From Amanita rubescens (lineage: Eukaryota; Basidiomycota; Agaricomycetes; Agaricales; Amanitaceae), in the NCBI GenBank assembly GCA_015039365.1, contig WION01000271.1, positions 1 to 64,000 on the forward strand: a stretch of 64,000 bases of DNA, given 5' to 3'. The first letter of the stretch is position 1, and each line of letters starts with the position of its first letter. A program made the translations under genes and the position numbers. Under the pieces are notes generated by a model. That model made no database searches and was not told the DNA's origin. It worked only from the letters and a program-made list of their open reading frames with translations. Positions 1 to 12,779 of this stretch are shown here, one piece after another.

Positions 1-3000
1 AGCAGCTTAACACCCGAGAGTCTAAAAAGTCAATATCCCCAGAGTTTACGATCATCTCCCCACCTACGTACCCTACGTGACGCAATGGGCGCCAGTCTAA
101 CCGCTGCTAATGCGCTAATCACTTAAATTGCAGTGATGTTCGATACTGACTTCGAGATTAAAATAGGCTTTATCAGACGACCTCGAGTACCACCACACTT
201 TCAATTAGGCTACCGGTTCAGGTGAATTAACTACCACGCTACCTAATATCCCAACGTCACGATCAATATCGCAACTCGGAACGTATTCGTATTGCTCTTC
301 CCCTCTTCACCATCTCACCGACGCATTCATTTCTCTCACGAAGGATTCGTGAAGATCCAAATATGGTAATCACTCCCTTGGCTTTCCCACAGCTTTTCAA
401 TGGTTTGAGGAATTGGCTTTCAGGCAACGCTGGCCCTGATCGGCCAGCTGGCTGACGCAGTCCAACAGCTGCACAGTTGGCTCATACAACTATCCGAATT
501 AGCCGTACACTCAAGCCCACTGCGCCGTACGTTCCGAGTCGACCCCGTGGGTAAAAGAAAAAACAATTGACAACTTCCTCCACGTCTAGAGATCTTCGCC
601 GTCACAAGCACCGCAATGCATTATATGAAGTATGATCGTATGTATGACGCTTCGAAGACTTCTGCCAATGACGCTCAACGTCATCGTGACCACTGACCAG
701 CATATCAACACAGCTCTGTACATTCACCTTCCGAAAAAGTCAACTATGCTACCCTGCAGTCTGGCATGTGTTTCTCAGTCGAAGATTCTACTGGTACATT
801 CCACGTACTACTACGCTCCTGGGATATGATACGTATCTTATAGCCAGGCAAACCGCGTAAGCGCTACACATTACGACAGGCCGCGTTAATGACGCTCAGC
901 CGCGGCAACGCGGTAGAACTATTCCGATTGAGCTTGAGCTTATTTGAAGTCGCGATGCTTGCTTGATCAGCTAACTAGGTGCGTATGTCATGATGATCAC
1001 ATATCCGGAAACAGCTAATTAATAACATGACTCGAAACATCATACTCGTATGACTTTGCTTTCGAGATTTCGGATTCCCGTGGATATATGGCCGGCGCGA
1101 GAACGGTGTATGTATATGCCCTGCAGCGGCACTGGTCATGGGTATAGATCCTTCCGTTCGTTTGTTGGTTCATTCGCCTCCCCGAGGGGATTGAACCGGA
1201 TACGAACACGTTTTATTGCTATTGGTAATCCAATCCCGGTTGCGGAACACCTTCCCAGTGTATCCATGACAAGAGGACGACGCGGGCCGTCCGTGCCCGT
1301 GAGTACCCGACATCCCTCCATTCCAAAAGCGCCGGGTTCGCACGCACACGCGCAACGCGAACGAGTCGTCATACCCCGGATTACGAGCCTGAGAACCCGA
1401 CCGGTCGCCTTCACGCGCTCGTAATGAATTCACCGTAACACCAACTCAACACCCGTGCTGAGTCACTCTCGGTCATCCCAACTTATTCCCTATCTCTTTC
1501 TATACGATTTTCGAACTTTCCCAAGCTTGCTGATATATCACAACAAATCACATATGGGCTATACAGTTATTATAATATAACTATACGCTTGACATCTTCC
1601 GAGCGTGTAATATATGAGTTGTTGGATCATCATCTCCGTTATGTCCTGGATGAGCCAATCGATTTGACTGCCGGTGGGATCACGAATTTCAATTAAGCGA
1701 TATAGGGTGGGGAAAGGGAAGAAAGGGGGACGAAAGGAGGGAGCCACCTAACCGCTCGGCGTGAAAATAACCAATTGGCCACGTCATGACGCGAATAGGC
1801 TGCATATGTTGCAATTGTAGCTTATGCGGCAAGTATTTATAGCACCGTGCGCATATGGCGTATAATTAAGCAACGCGTAAGGTATCGCGCCCAGGCCGGC
1901 TTTTTCGGTATTTTATTATTCAAGGCGCACAGACGAATCGAGGTCTTGGGGAGATTGGATTGGTTCACGTTTGATAACGATGTGCGTGTGTGCAGTGGGT
2001 GGTGTGATCGTGTGCGTGTGCGTGTGGCAAGTGAGTGAGTGATATGATAACGATGGCGATGGCGATGGATTTGGGAGGGAGTTGGATAAGCTGTTAATCG
2101 CAGGCTATCAACTGAAACCCTGAGGTTAGATGCTATAATGCTGGCGAGGTGGGCACACAGTGTAGCCTAGATAACGGATAGCGTGGAAATCGTGCGATAA
2201 TCTTGTGCAATTCAGACGGATATAGATAAGATGGGTGGGTAGCTGCCTATCAAGCCTGGGCCGCCCATTCTTGCACACCACCCGTCATATATCACGGGTA
2301 TATAGATTATCCTGCAGTGTGCGGAACCTGTATGGTTTGATGAAAAGGGAGAAGCTGTAAAGCAGCCAATCGAACTGCGTTCCACAGCGCCAAATTATGT
2401 GGCTATTGGGCTTCTGGCTCGAATTCTGACACGCCGCAACCATATATATTCATAAATGTTCCAGGAAGAAAATCCAGAACAAAAGCCAACTCATGACGAA
2501 ATTAATCGATGGGAGGTTTATTGTCTGGGTCCCCCTAAGCTGGACTAGCGAGGAGAACACACGATATTATCATCCCCGCCCGCTTGGTATGCCAGGCACG
2601 ACCCGCACAGTGACTCACGCTGGTCAGAAATAGTGATCCCGAGTAATCGTTCGTTCATGCTTTAAACGCCCGATATCGGCAGCTGATTGCACGCGTGAGA
2701 AGCAAGACGGAAAGAAATGGATGCCTTGAATGCTGTGCTTCATCGTATACATAGAAGAGACGATATGTTTTGTTCAATGTTCCATCTAGAAGCTGGCTGA
2801 GGCATGTAGGAGCACAGAATAGGATGGACACGGGCGGAACTACTCATAGTAGCTGTAACTACACGGAGCTTCTGCTATACATGCATACTGATAGCCACAA
2901 ACGTGCTCGTGTATAATCTGAACTCGGTGAATTCAACTGCCCTGCGCCCTAGTAGGCGTAGCCTGAGATTGAAAAATCCGGGTATAGGTACCGTACGGGA

Positions 3001-3676
3001 ACAAGGGAGGTGAGTCATAGCCTCCGTCATCGCATCGCATCGGCACTTTGGAAAGAGTGAGTGAGTGTGATGATGAGCGGAGATACGGGCCTAAAGGATG
3101 ATGACCCGGAGCGACGCCAAGGGACGAGTTCTACCGATATGCACGCAAGAAGTTCGGGGGGTAGAGCGAAAGAGGCAAGTCTGAACTGAAGTGAGAGTAC
3201 GGGAAGGAGAAAGCTCTCGGATCGGGCCGGGGATGAGATGTCTACTGGATTATCAGGATTTAATATGACGCGTTGGAATATGACTGTGCCGGGAATGTCT
3301 TTGAGCATGTGTGTGCTATATGGGTCAGTGAGAAGCTGTAGGGGTAGGTCGTGAGTCAAAAGAGCAGTAGGTTGCAAGTCAAGACAGAAGTAGCAGCGAG
3401 TAGGACGCATGTGAAGAGATTGGCCACGTTTCCAGTGGGAACGGGTTGAAGACTACGAGTTAGGGTCTCAGGCGGACGACGAGCAAGACATGGGCTTATG
3501 GGGAAGGAGGCAGGCGATTGGACGGAAGCGATTGGATTGCAGCACGCGGAGTCAATGCGACCTAACGAACCGAACGGTTCAGTTCGACTTGGCTCGTATG
3601 ACCCGGAATGGACGGAGGGGGAGCGTTGGACTAGAAAAGGCGAGCGACAGCGGATGAATCCCTCGAGGCCCCCCCA
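1..3676. other. Intergenic stretch, no gene recognised
   Basis: Only short open frames (up to about 160 codons) occur, overlapping each other on both strands, without a recognisable domain or a convincing chain of splice sites. The stretch is CpG-rich like the rest of the left part. The frames at 1050-1433 and 3356-3890 overlap on opposite strands and look like chance. I see no tRNA, rRNA or repeat here. Confidence 0.5.
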
Positions 3677-4537
3677 ATGAAGCGTAACGCTCCCCACAAC
3701 GATATCTCCCGTATCCTCGACCCATCCTACTCTTCCGCTGCCTCGAACGTTCCCCCAGCCATTTACGTTGACAAACATGGTCATTTCCACGATCCCGACT
3801 ATCGTCACTTCCCCGCCATTGCCACTCAACAAGACCAACTACATCAGGACGATGACGACTCTGCCCCAGTCGACAATGACTTCTACTCACATCTCTCTAA
3901 CGCGTATAACCGCGCCGGTAACGCGTACATCCATCCTCGCAAGCGCAACAACCAGTACTCTTACATCTACGCATCTTACCGATCTCCTTACCACTACTTC
4001 TCAACTCCCCCAACGGCGTCCTCTTCCTCGCCACCAACATCCTTCGACTCAGACCGTACCGTGTTTGATGAGGCTGATGACTCGACGTTTGTAGATGACT
4101 CACATAGTCATGTCACCAATTTCAAGAAAAAGCTGGGCAAGCGTCGTAGTAGCGGGAGCAGTAGTAGCAGCAGCCCAACCAGCTCCCCTTCCAACAAACG
4201 GAGGTCCGCAGTGGAGGATCGGAGATCGTCCACATCTGACTCTGCCGAGCCCTCACCGCAAGAGTCTCGCGAAGAGTCCCGGTATCGTTACCTGGATCCC
4301 CCAGATGAGCTCGACGAACAGTATCTCCTCTCATCACATACACCACCGCCCAACCACGACTTTGATCGGAGTCATCAGCAGAACCAGCAGGAGAGCGAGA
4401 AGCACGATAACCAGGAGTGGACACCCACATGTACACAGAATCTACGGAGGCAATGGCAAGCGCTATCTCTGCGGTTCAGGTTTTCAATATTCAGAGCACA
4501 GCGTCGCGTTAAGCGACGCATACAGGGGCTGATATGA
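3677..4537 (+). CDS. Conserved basidiomycete protein, largely disordered, function unknown
   Basis: Single-exon frame of 286 residues starting at ATG 3677. Near residues 29-45 it has a segment beginning IYVDKHGHFHDPDYRHFP, a pattern I associate with an uncharacterised protein conserved in agaricomycetes. The middle is low in complexity: an acidic run (DDDDS), Tyr-rich stretches, a long Ser-rich tract around residue 160 and basic patches (KKKLGKRR, NKRR). The C-terminus is basic and aromatic (RFRFSIFRAQRRVKRRI), which could be an amphipathic or nucleic-acid-contacting helix. The two conserved-looking ends with a disordered middle argue for a real gene. No enzymatic motif is visible. A localisation or adaptor role is only a guess. 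Confidence 0.75.
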   Translation: MKRNAPHNDISRILDPSYSSAASNVPPAIYVDKHGHFHDPDYRHFPAIATQQDQLHQDDDDSAPVDNDFYSHLSNAYNRAGNAYIHPRKRNNQYSYIYASYRSPYHYFSTPPTASSSSPPTSFDSDRTVFDEADDSTFVDDSHSHVTNFKKKLGKRRSSGSSSSSSPTSSPSNKRRSAVEDRRSSTSDSAEPSPQESREESRYRYLDPPDELDEQYLLSSHTPPPNHDFDRSHQQNQQESEKHDNQEWTPTCTQNLRRQWQALSLRFRFSIFRAQRRVKRRIQGLI

Positions 4538-7500
4538 ACTATTCATCATGTACGTCGTATGTCTAGCCCTTAGACATGATACTAACCATGGAACAGGTGG
4601 TCTAGTTTCTGAACAAATCACTAGCGACGACCAGGGTTCACCCTATACCCGGGGGCGCAAGCCGTCACCCACATCATGTTCATCGGTTATTCGCTTCCCC
4701 CACCTTGCGACACCTCTAACCCTACGAACACGATCTATGCACGACGCAGATTACGCCAATATGGGGATCACGCCATCCATTCATCATTACCACCTTCATG
4801 TTCTACGATCGCAACGACAAACTAAAATGTGCCATATGAACCCCACACCCACCTCATCCCCCCCAATCCGGCTACACATGCGTCTTTCTTTATCGGGATG
4901 TTGAATAACTTTATTATCTCCGCAAACTCTTTCCAATCGCATAACGCAACAGCATTTCAATAACATTTGCATGCATTTTCGTCTTTTTTGGATACATTCT
5001 CCGCGAGGACATCGTCACCGCATTCCTCCTTGTTTTCTGTATGTATTTTTTTTCGTTCTTCATAGCGTGTTTCTTTGTTATGAAAGGGAAGGAGTTTCTG
5101 GAAGGAGTAGTTTCTCTTTTTTTTAAGTACACGCGGTGCCACAGTGCCCCGCGTGTATAAGGCAGTGGCTTTGTTCTTCGCTCATCCATTCGTAGCCTTA
5201 CGAGTCGCATGATTCTACATATGTTTCTATAGAGTTACGTACGTAGACGCATTTTTTTTTACGACACGACTGCAAACTGGCAATGGCAATGATACGATTT
5301 TTTTCATGATAACGGGTCGCTGTGATCTCCGTGCATGATTTGTGATTATTATTTAGCGCACTCGTGTCTTTTTGGGATCTTTGGTTTATCCGAACAGAAG
5401 GGATCCATGAACGTTATCAGTAAATCACACTGCTTTTGTCCGGCCCTTTCTTGGGCCGGATGGTTGCCGGTTATATACAATCATGGTCCCTATAGTATTT
5501 ACGGACTTGCACGGCCTCGACCTTTACAAAATGAATTAATGCATGTTCTACATCTTATGATGAACACGAGTAGTGCCAACGCAGACGATAATGAGACGTG
5601 ATATCATTTGACTTCGAGGGGTTCTGTGCCTGGAGTCCAGGTCTCTTGATCTGATGTGAACACGTCGACCGTCCGCCATTTTGCTTCATTGCAGGAGAGA
5701 TCGCGAGTAACTCTAAAATAAAATTTTATAACTTCCCCCCCTGTAATTTACTGCGAGTCAGGGTACCTGTAGTCGTGCGGACTGTCGCGAGCCGTGCGGT
5801 CAGGGCCGTTTCCGTACCTTGCTACGTTAACGTTACTATTACTAATAAATTCTGTATAGTCAGCCGGGTTTACTGCGAAGGAATCGGACGAGCGGGGAGC
5901 GGGGAATCGAACTTTAGGGTTGAAATTGGGACGTAAACGTGGCCCGGGGTTTTCTTGGTCAAGAAAGGGCCAAAGTCGTGCGGTGCGTCGAGCTGAATTT
6001 ACATACGTAGTAGTAGCTCGGGAGGAATTTTCTGATTGGACTAGGTTAGACTAGTGTCGTTTAAGGTAAAGACTGGTCGGGGTCAGGATCGGTCGTGAGG
6101 GTGCGATGCTAGTGAAAATTTGCGTGAAATGGAAGGACGGAGTGCGCAACCGTGAGTAACTGGTTTTCAATGTAGTCTTGGGTTGCGAGGGTGTTGTGGG
6201 AGGTGTTGGGGACGTTCGTCGGTGCTCGTAAGTATATTTAGATTGGGACGTGTATCGGTAAGCTATGTGTTATTATAAGCATTGCTAGTCGTAACGTTTG
6301 ACTCGAAGAATCACGGAGGTGTAACTCGTGTGAAGTTATTGCGGCTTACTATATCGTAGTGTAGGTGATAACATTAGCGTCGTAGTCAAGGTTACTATGT
6401 AGAGGGTTTGGGCTTGGCTTGGAGTGCTGTGAGCATCACGCGGAGTCCAACCCCGGGCTAGGAGCCAGCGCGGAGCGAGTATCCAGCGGGGGCCCGACTT
6501 CGGTTCGTGATAAGCAACCTTGTCTCGAATCAAGGAGCGGGCGCGGAACGACCGCAGTTCACGTCGAAGCACCCGTTATCTGAACAATAGTCGGCGCCCA
6601 ACTCTGGCGCATATCTAGTGGAAGCTGCGCTGTAGCCCCGCGGACTTGTACTTGATTGAACGGGGGCCTAGGCCAAATCGTATTGAATGGGCGCCGTCGC
6701 CAGTATTCTATGGGCTAATCATTGCGTGTCATACAATAGGAGCGGGTCGATCGACATTTGACGGAGGGGATTTGGTCCCGCGGGGTATTCCAGTTCAAAA
6801 AAGGGTTCGAAGCGCTGCCAATTTTATATCAACTTCCAGTTTTGTCACAATATTGAACATGTGAGACATACGCACTTTTCCTGGTGACATGGATGTACGT
6901 GAACCGCAGCGACGGTACAAGGAAGTTGGTTTAGCATTTGAGTGTCGGGAGCAAAGGAGGAGCAATCGGCTGCCTCGATCGTTTTCGCGTAACGGTCAAC
7001 ACGCCACGGCCTTTCGGCGGCCGCCGGGAGGTGCCATTTATAGAAATAGGTGATCGGGTGGCTGTACGCGTGTTGGGCTGGCGGCCACCAATTCCCAACG
7101 CGACTCGTGGCGGCCTCTCAGTGTCATCAAGTTTTCCGTTGGAGTAGGACGCGAAGAGATAACTCTGTCGTGGTTCGGTCTCACGCAGCCTTGCAATTAT
7201 GTGCTGTCACCCAGGATGGAAGGAGAAAATTGAAGCAGGCGTCCCGCGTTTTGTGGCGCATCACACCCTTTCATGCCCAATGCGGACGCGCCTTGTGAAA
7301 GAATGATCAATGGTAGTACACGTTGTCGTTTGTTCAAAGCTTGAATGTTAACAATTGCGAATTTCTTTCAGTGAACTTTGTTTCCGTGGATGAGAAATTG
7401 TACGGAAGCTGCTAGGCTAATGCGCATCACACGGATGTGATAAGTTGAAATCATAGAATTGCTTGGATCAACAACCAGTGATATTGACAATGACCCGACG

Positions 7501-10500
7501 CTTGATGTCAAGTCCAACAGACGAAGTTGATAACAGTTGTCTCACGAGCATACGTGACAGGGGACGAGAGAAATCTCGGCCCACTTTGCGGATAAGGGGT
7601 ACGTAACAGAACTAGAATCAATTCGCCAATTCACATCTGACAGTGACATCAAGTATGTGGGATTGACCTGGCTCAATCTCCATTTCGACCCAGCTCTCTG
7701 AATTGAAACTTCTTCGCACGTTGGCTAATCTTGAGGCTTCCGCTACGACAGGCCGAACAGAACTAGAGAGGCATGGCTTCTATCTCCGGTGACATAGGAA
7801 CGGCCGCTCAAAGACCAAACAGACATATGAGGCTAGCGTGAATGTTCTTACTCACGCCTTCATGACACGAGATACGGAGTTGTGCAAGCTGTGCACAGTA
7901 CACACAACTTAACTCTGCGTCCAGCGGGCGCGAAACACGACGAGAAGTCTAATCAGAGAAAAAGAAAGACTTTTGGCCAGTTCTTCCTCTCAAGGTTCTT
8001 GCTCGGTTCACGTGTACGGCTCTGGATTTAATATTCTACTGTCATGGGACTACATTTATTGAATACGTTTTCATATTCACGTATGGTTTCGCGGACCATC
8101 TCACGACTGTGGCAGAAACTCTGACGCATCCGAACCTAGTAACTTGTTGACGGGTACGGCTTACACCCAAGCTGGCGCGAATGAAAATGGCTGCAACAAT
8201 CGAAGTCATGGCTCAGTCTCACTTTGCTTGTACCCCTAACGGAACTCGCGAGATACCAGTGGCAATACCCTGTGGCAGGCTCTTCACTTATGCTCGCTGT
8301 TCCCAGAAGGCGGCGGCGTCCGCCAGATATACTTATGCTGTACAAGGTTTTCAATGCCTGATCCTCCGTCTATCGTGCCCAGGTTAACCTGGGCTCTCTC
8401 TCGAATATTAATCACGACTTTCTCCTGTGCGTCGCGAACGCTAATTTCTACTTTGACTTGGCCCAGTCTGAGGATGCTACACAATCAAAGGACAGGCTCT
8501 ACATCAAGTCGACCGCTTATCACTTCTCATGTCAGCTGTAGCGCCTGCTGCGGAGACGGGCTGTCGATGAAACGCCTTCCCCAAAGCCGTCTCATTACCG
8601 CGTACCCACCGAGGTGAACTAGTTCATCGCGGCTTGTGTCTCCGACGCTGATTAAAGAAGTTTTAATTCTCCTCTCGAGACTGGTATCAGCAAGAAGCAC
8701 GAGGTACGAAATAGCGGAAGAGGAGACGAGTACGGAATCCGAATATTATTCGGATCAGCCCCACTTTTATGTTTTCTTCTCACACTTCACTCACTCCTCA
8801 CCTTCGTACGGTGATAGAGATCAACATGAGCGTCATCTTGGAAGAGAAGAACATCGAAGACCAAGGTATCACTTCTCTATCCAAAGCGATTTCTGCGTAA
8901 AAGAACTTTTTTGTGTTATCAAGGGTCCGATATGCGCCATGCACGGAATGATGATTTACACGCCATCAGCTTAGATAAATAACGGTAATGAAAGCACGCT
9001 TATTGTACTTCAATTTACCTCTCATCCTTTGTTTATGAATGAGGGTCCATACTTCGGCGATCTGCGGAACAACGGGGAACGTGTCGACGATCCGTGCCTC
9101 ATTGGGGTTGCGTTCACCGGCGACCCAGCAATCAATGAAGTGGGCTTCGAGTCGTTCGCCATGGCTGTCTTGCGTGCACGTGCCCAACGATGTGGTGTGG
9201 TGGACGGAGAAAGCAAAAGTCCGATCTAAAAGGATTCATTGGGCGCGAGGAGCCATATGACCAGGCGTGAGCCTCGAGCCCTCGACACAGCTTATACACA
9301 GCTTGATGACGTTACAGTGTGCCTTCTGCCTGCAACACCTTGATAATGATGCCGATGTCTTCGGAGTTATTCGGGATAATCTATCCCAAAGCGGATATCT
9401 TATCATATCTCATTGGGCGCCCAAGGTTCGTCTCGGCCTGCCTACGAATCACATAGTCCTAAAGCGGCTCCCTCGAATGATGAGCCGTGGTGCTGATGGA
9501 GTTAGTGGATGTGGCTAAGATGTATATCAGACGCATATGAGTGTCTCTGTGAGGGTGTTTTTGGACCTACGTTGAGAAGGTTTGTGATTCATACCTGTGC
9601 AATGTGGAGCAGTTTAGGCAGCTCGATCCTTTAGACTGATTCGTGCTTCTGGAATTACCGTCTAAGAGTGCCTTGGGAGACGCACCTGAAATACGTGGTA
9701 CGAGCTTCACAGAAGGTATCCGAGGAAGTGGTGGCTAATGATCGCGCAGGCTGAGAATCATTTTGCTCGCCTGGTTGCTGCAGAGTGCATTCGGAAATTA
9801 TGCCTCCGTCACGGATTCAGGATGTCCACGGCGACGGCACAAAAATAGATTAATGCAAGCGCATGCTCCAAATTCGTCCTTTGGGTATTTCTCAGCAGTC
9901 CGAGACGGAGCGTTTTTCTGCGCGTTTCTGAACTAATTTTGAACTAGACGAAAGCTGATAATCCTCAAGCGCACGCCACAATTCGCACCATAGGCGTTAC
10001 CAGGACGTTTGGATATAGCATGGGGGGTATGGCAATCCGGCGGTCCCACTGAGATAGGGTGACCTGGCAGACATGGCGCAAGCTGTGAACAGTTGCAGAA
10101 ACTAGTACCGACGTTTCCGGATCCTCCGCAGCGAATTTGGTTGCCAACGAAGGACCCGTCTTTGCCCACAAGAAGAGAAGGAGAAGCTCAATCAGATAGA
10201 TGCCAGGGACACAACACGGGAGAGAGCGAGTGGAGGGAATGTGCAACTGCTTGATTGAAGGACGATGGCTCGTGTAGCGGGCCGCACGTGTTGAACATGT
10301 GCATTTTCATTTTCCCATGGCTTCAGTGGGCAGCATCGCTAAAGCAGTCGAAAGCATCTGTGATAGGCGTACAACTGTAGCAAGGAATGTAATGTAGCTA
10401 TAACAGGCAATGTATCTAGTCCGTATCATATTCAATTGAAGCAGGCTTGCTCAAAGTCCAGCGCAAGTTGATTGGCTTCCCATGCTCGTGCTCTTTCCGA

Positions 10501-10704
10501 GTCTCTCCGTTCCTTTTTTTCCTTTTTTCGATGAACATGCGATTCTGCTTGCCGCGCCATTCACCACCTCTACCCGCGCAAATACCTTTTGTTCAACGCA
10601 TCCACTATCAACGCTCTATATTCCTCAATTTATGCCAGCGCACCGCCCAAGATTAAAACGCTTGTAGATGCCCTCAAAGGACCATCGGCTCGGACAAGGT
10701 AAGA
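4538..10704. other. 6 kb interval without a recognisable gene
   Basis: No frame longer than about 118 codons and none with a known motif. Short overlapping frames at 8136-8617 and 9267-9518 were inspected and could not be extended through plausible introns. T-rich runs near 5.0-5.3 kb and 10.5 kb are AT-biased spacer. No tRNA, transposon ends or tandem repeats were seen. Old, decayed genes cannot be excluded. Confidence 0.45.
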
Positions 10705-11400
10705 CTAATCCACGGCGGAAGCCGCCGACTCTTGAACTATTGCTAATGCTTCCACGTCTAGCTCAGAACCAGCTCCGGGAAAAGCCAACTTGAGAACTAT
10801 GGTATATAAAGACGCGATCTTTGATTTTTGGTTCATGTTGGCAGTTGCGGACGTGAAAGACGATGACAATCCCAAGTCTCTTGCGCGCAGCGCTTTTTGC
10901 ACTGCGGTTTTGCCGATGTGATAACCGGATGCTTCATCACAGAGAAGGTAGCCCAAGACTCCGGAACGATCCACGGGAACAGGGATGGGCGAGTCATTAT
11001 TAGGTAGAAGACGATAGACACATGCAAGGCTGCCGGTGCCGGTGACGAAAACTAAGATAGGAGAGCACCATCGTTCGTGACGTGCAACCTGGTCAGGTCT
11101 GAAGATCTGAGATACAGAGCAGTTGAGTGATGTTTGGACGAATGGCATTTAATTCCGATTTATGATCTAAACCGGCTGCTTCGATCCGTGCAGAAGGAAC
11201 AGAGGCCGACGCAACGTGAGCATTCCATGACGACGACTCGGGTGATTTGCGGGCAGCGTATCGAGAGCGCGGCTAATGATATCCTTACTGAAGGATAACG
11301 AATATTCGGGATTTTCGGTAAACGACTCGCCCATTCTGACGGAGTCTTCTTCGCAACTCGTCCACGATGGGGTCTCCAATGCATTCTCGTATGGCAGGTA
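10705..11400 (-). pseudogene. Broken N-acetylglucosamine kinase-like (BadF/BcrAD ATPase family) gene
   Basis: The minus strand carries recognisable pieces of the sugar-kinase/BadF fold. A segment around 11120-11220 reads like the family's 'AAGLDHKSELNAI...ITQLLCISDL' region. It changes frame near 11100, and the next piece, 'LTRLHVTNDGALLS', matches the family's TND motif. Then comes TGTGSLACVYRLLP (phosphate-binding TGTGS loop) and GVLGYLLCDEASGYHIGKTAVQKAL, the conserved G-x-LL-x-DE-x-SGY-x-IG block. A C-terminal helix (KIASLYTIVLKLAF) follows before a stop at 10705. The stretch normally lying between TNDGALLS and TGTGS is missing, the frame is broken, and no convincing N-terminal phosphate loop is left. 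I read it as a decayed GlcNAc-kinase-type gene; an unusual but functional gene with missed introns is less likely. Confidence 0.6.
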
Positions 11401-12030
11401 CCACGACGCTATCAGCATAATACCTGCAAACCTGTTCAGCTACCGTAACCCGTCGGTATGGTTTACGCACGACACATCTCCGCTGTTGGCACGACATCCA
11501 TATCGAAAAATGACTGATTCCTCGACTCGGTTTGTAGGTATTCTTATTTGAGCATTGTTTGTGAAGCTAGCGAGGGCTAAGCTAAACATTGCGCTGCAAA
11601 ATCTTTAGTCCACGACGCGTGACGTAACGTGTTAGCGTGACACTAACAGCGCCTGCAATTCGCAACCCGTTTTTTCCTTTTTTTCAACAGAAAGAATGCA
11701 TTGAAAAATATACAAAGCACACATCGTGTAATCGAGTCGATCGGACGCTTCTCTTGGGTGCGTATTAGTCATTTAGAGCCTAAAGTGTACCGTGAATTAA
11801 ACTACCAATGAGGTCGTCACTGGTCAACATTCGAACAATGGCTGCTTGTGAAAAGTTGGCCTCCCGAGTTCATGCCGCTTGCTATTTGCGGTTTGGACAT
11901 GGTTTCCGAATTCCTTTGACTTGACGTAGCACAAACAACCGCCTTTGACCCATCAAAAGTGGCCAGTGCGCTTGACCTTCCTATTTCCAAATAGGTCTAT
12001 AGTAACCGCGTCGCTTTACCCTAGAATGCA

Positions 12031-12572
12031 TTGTTGCTTTGCAAATCCCAGCTACGGCTTTACATCGTGTTCGTCATCTTTGACCTCGCAATGCGTCGCA
12101 AGGGTATAAAAATGGCCGATAGTCGACTGGGCAGACTCCAGATCCCTATACTCGCGTTCTGTGTCTTCATAACTACAATGACCTCCCCATTCACGATATC
12201 CTCTCAAAGTGGAAGCATATACGACCCACCCATCTTCGTCGACGACATTACTACCGGCGGAGAACGAGTAAGTGGCGCACCACCTTGTCCTTTCATGGCT
12301 GAACTAATATTGCAATCTAGCCACGGAAGATCGTTACCAACTACGCTGTTCTAGAGGCTTCCTGGGAAAAGGCTGCACCCGACTCAGGGGTTGCTGGTTT
12401 TCCTAGACCTCGGATTTGGGTATCCAGCACCATACGTCACACTCCTAGCACAAACCCGAGCTATGGGGTTCCATCTGGTTTTCGGACGTACGATGTGCCC
12501 GCTCCAGAGGTAGAGAACCAGGTGTTTACACCACTGCCGCCACCACCGCGGCACTATAAAAGAAGAAACTGA
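12031..12572 (+). CDS. Small two-exon protein with N-terminal hydrophobic segment
   Basis: Exon 1 (12031-12267) and exon 2 (12321-12572) join across a 53 bp intron with GTAAGT donor and TCTAG acceptor, phase 0, giving up to 162 residues. In-frame ATGs at 12031, 12091 and 12112 are all possible. The last would place a short polar start just before a hydrophobic stretch (IPILAFCVFITTM), fitting a signal peptide or membrane anchor. The rest is Pro/Ser-rich and ends in PLPPPPRHYKRRN. No family was recognised. The stop lies about 200 bp from the stop of the convergent APN1 gene. The clean intron and the long frame in exon 2 are the main support. Confidence 0.55.
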
Positions 12573-12779
12573 GCGACAGTGACTCCGTTCTCGTCTTGAT
12601 TGTCCCTACCATTGTGAGCGAGCAAATTTCACATGTTTCTCATAGCTAACGTGCTGGTATTGCTCATTCGTCAGTTTATTACCTTTCACCCTTCGCGATA
12701 CATAGAGACTTCGCACATCGTTAGCGCTATCATGCTTATACATAAATCAACCCTGTATTAAATGAGTATATACAGATGC

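Noticed and set aside
1050..1433. Overlapping frames of 87-124 codons on both strands
   Set aside because: No domain, no splice context, and mutual overlap on opposite strands; likely chance in GC-rich DNA.
3356..3890. Minus-strand frames overlapping the start of the 3677-4537 gene
   Set aside because: They are antisense shadows of the better supported plus-strand gene and have no recognisable motif.
8136..9518. Cluster of short frames possibly representing a small gene
   Set aside because: No chain of introns gave a longer product and no family was recognisable.
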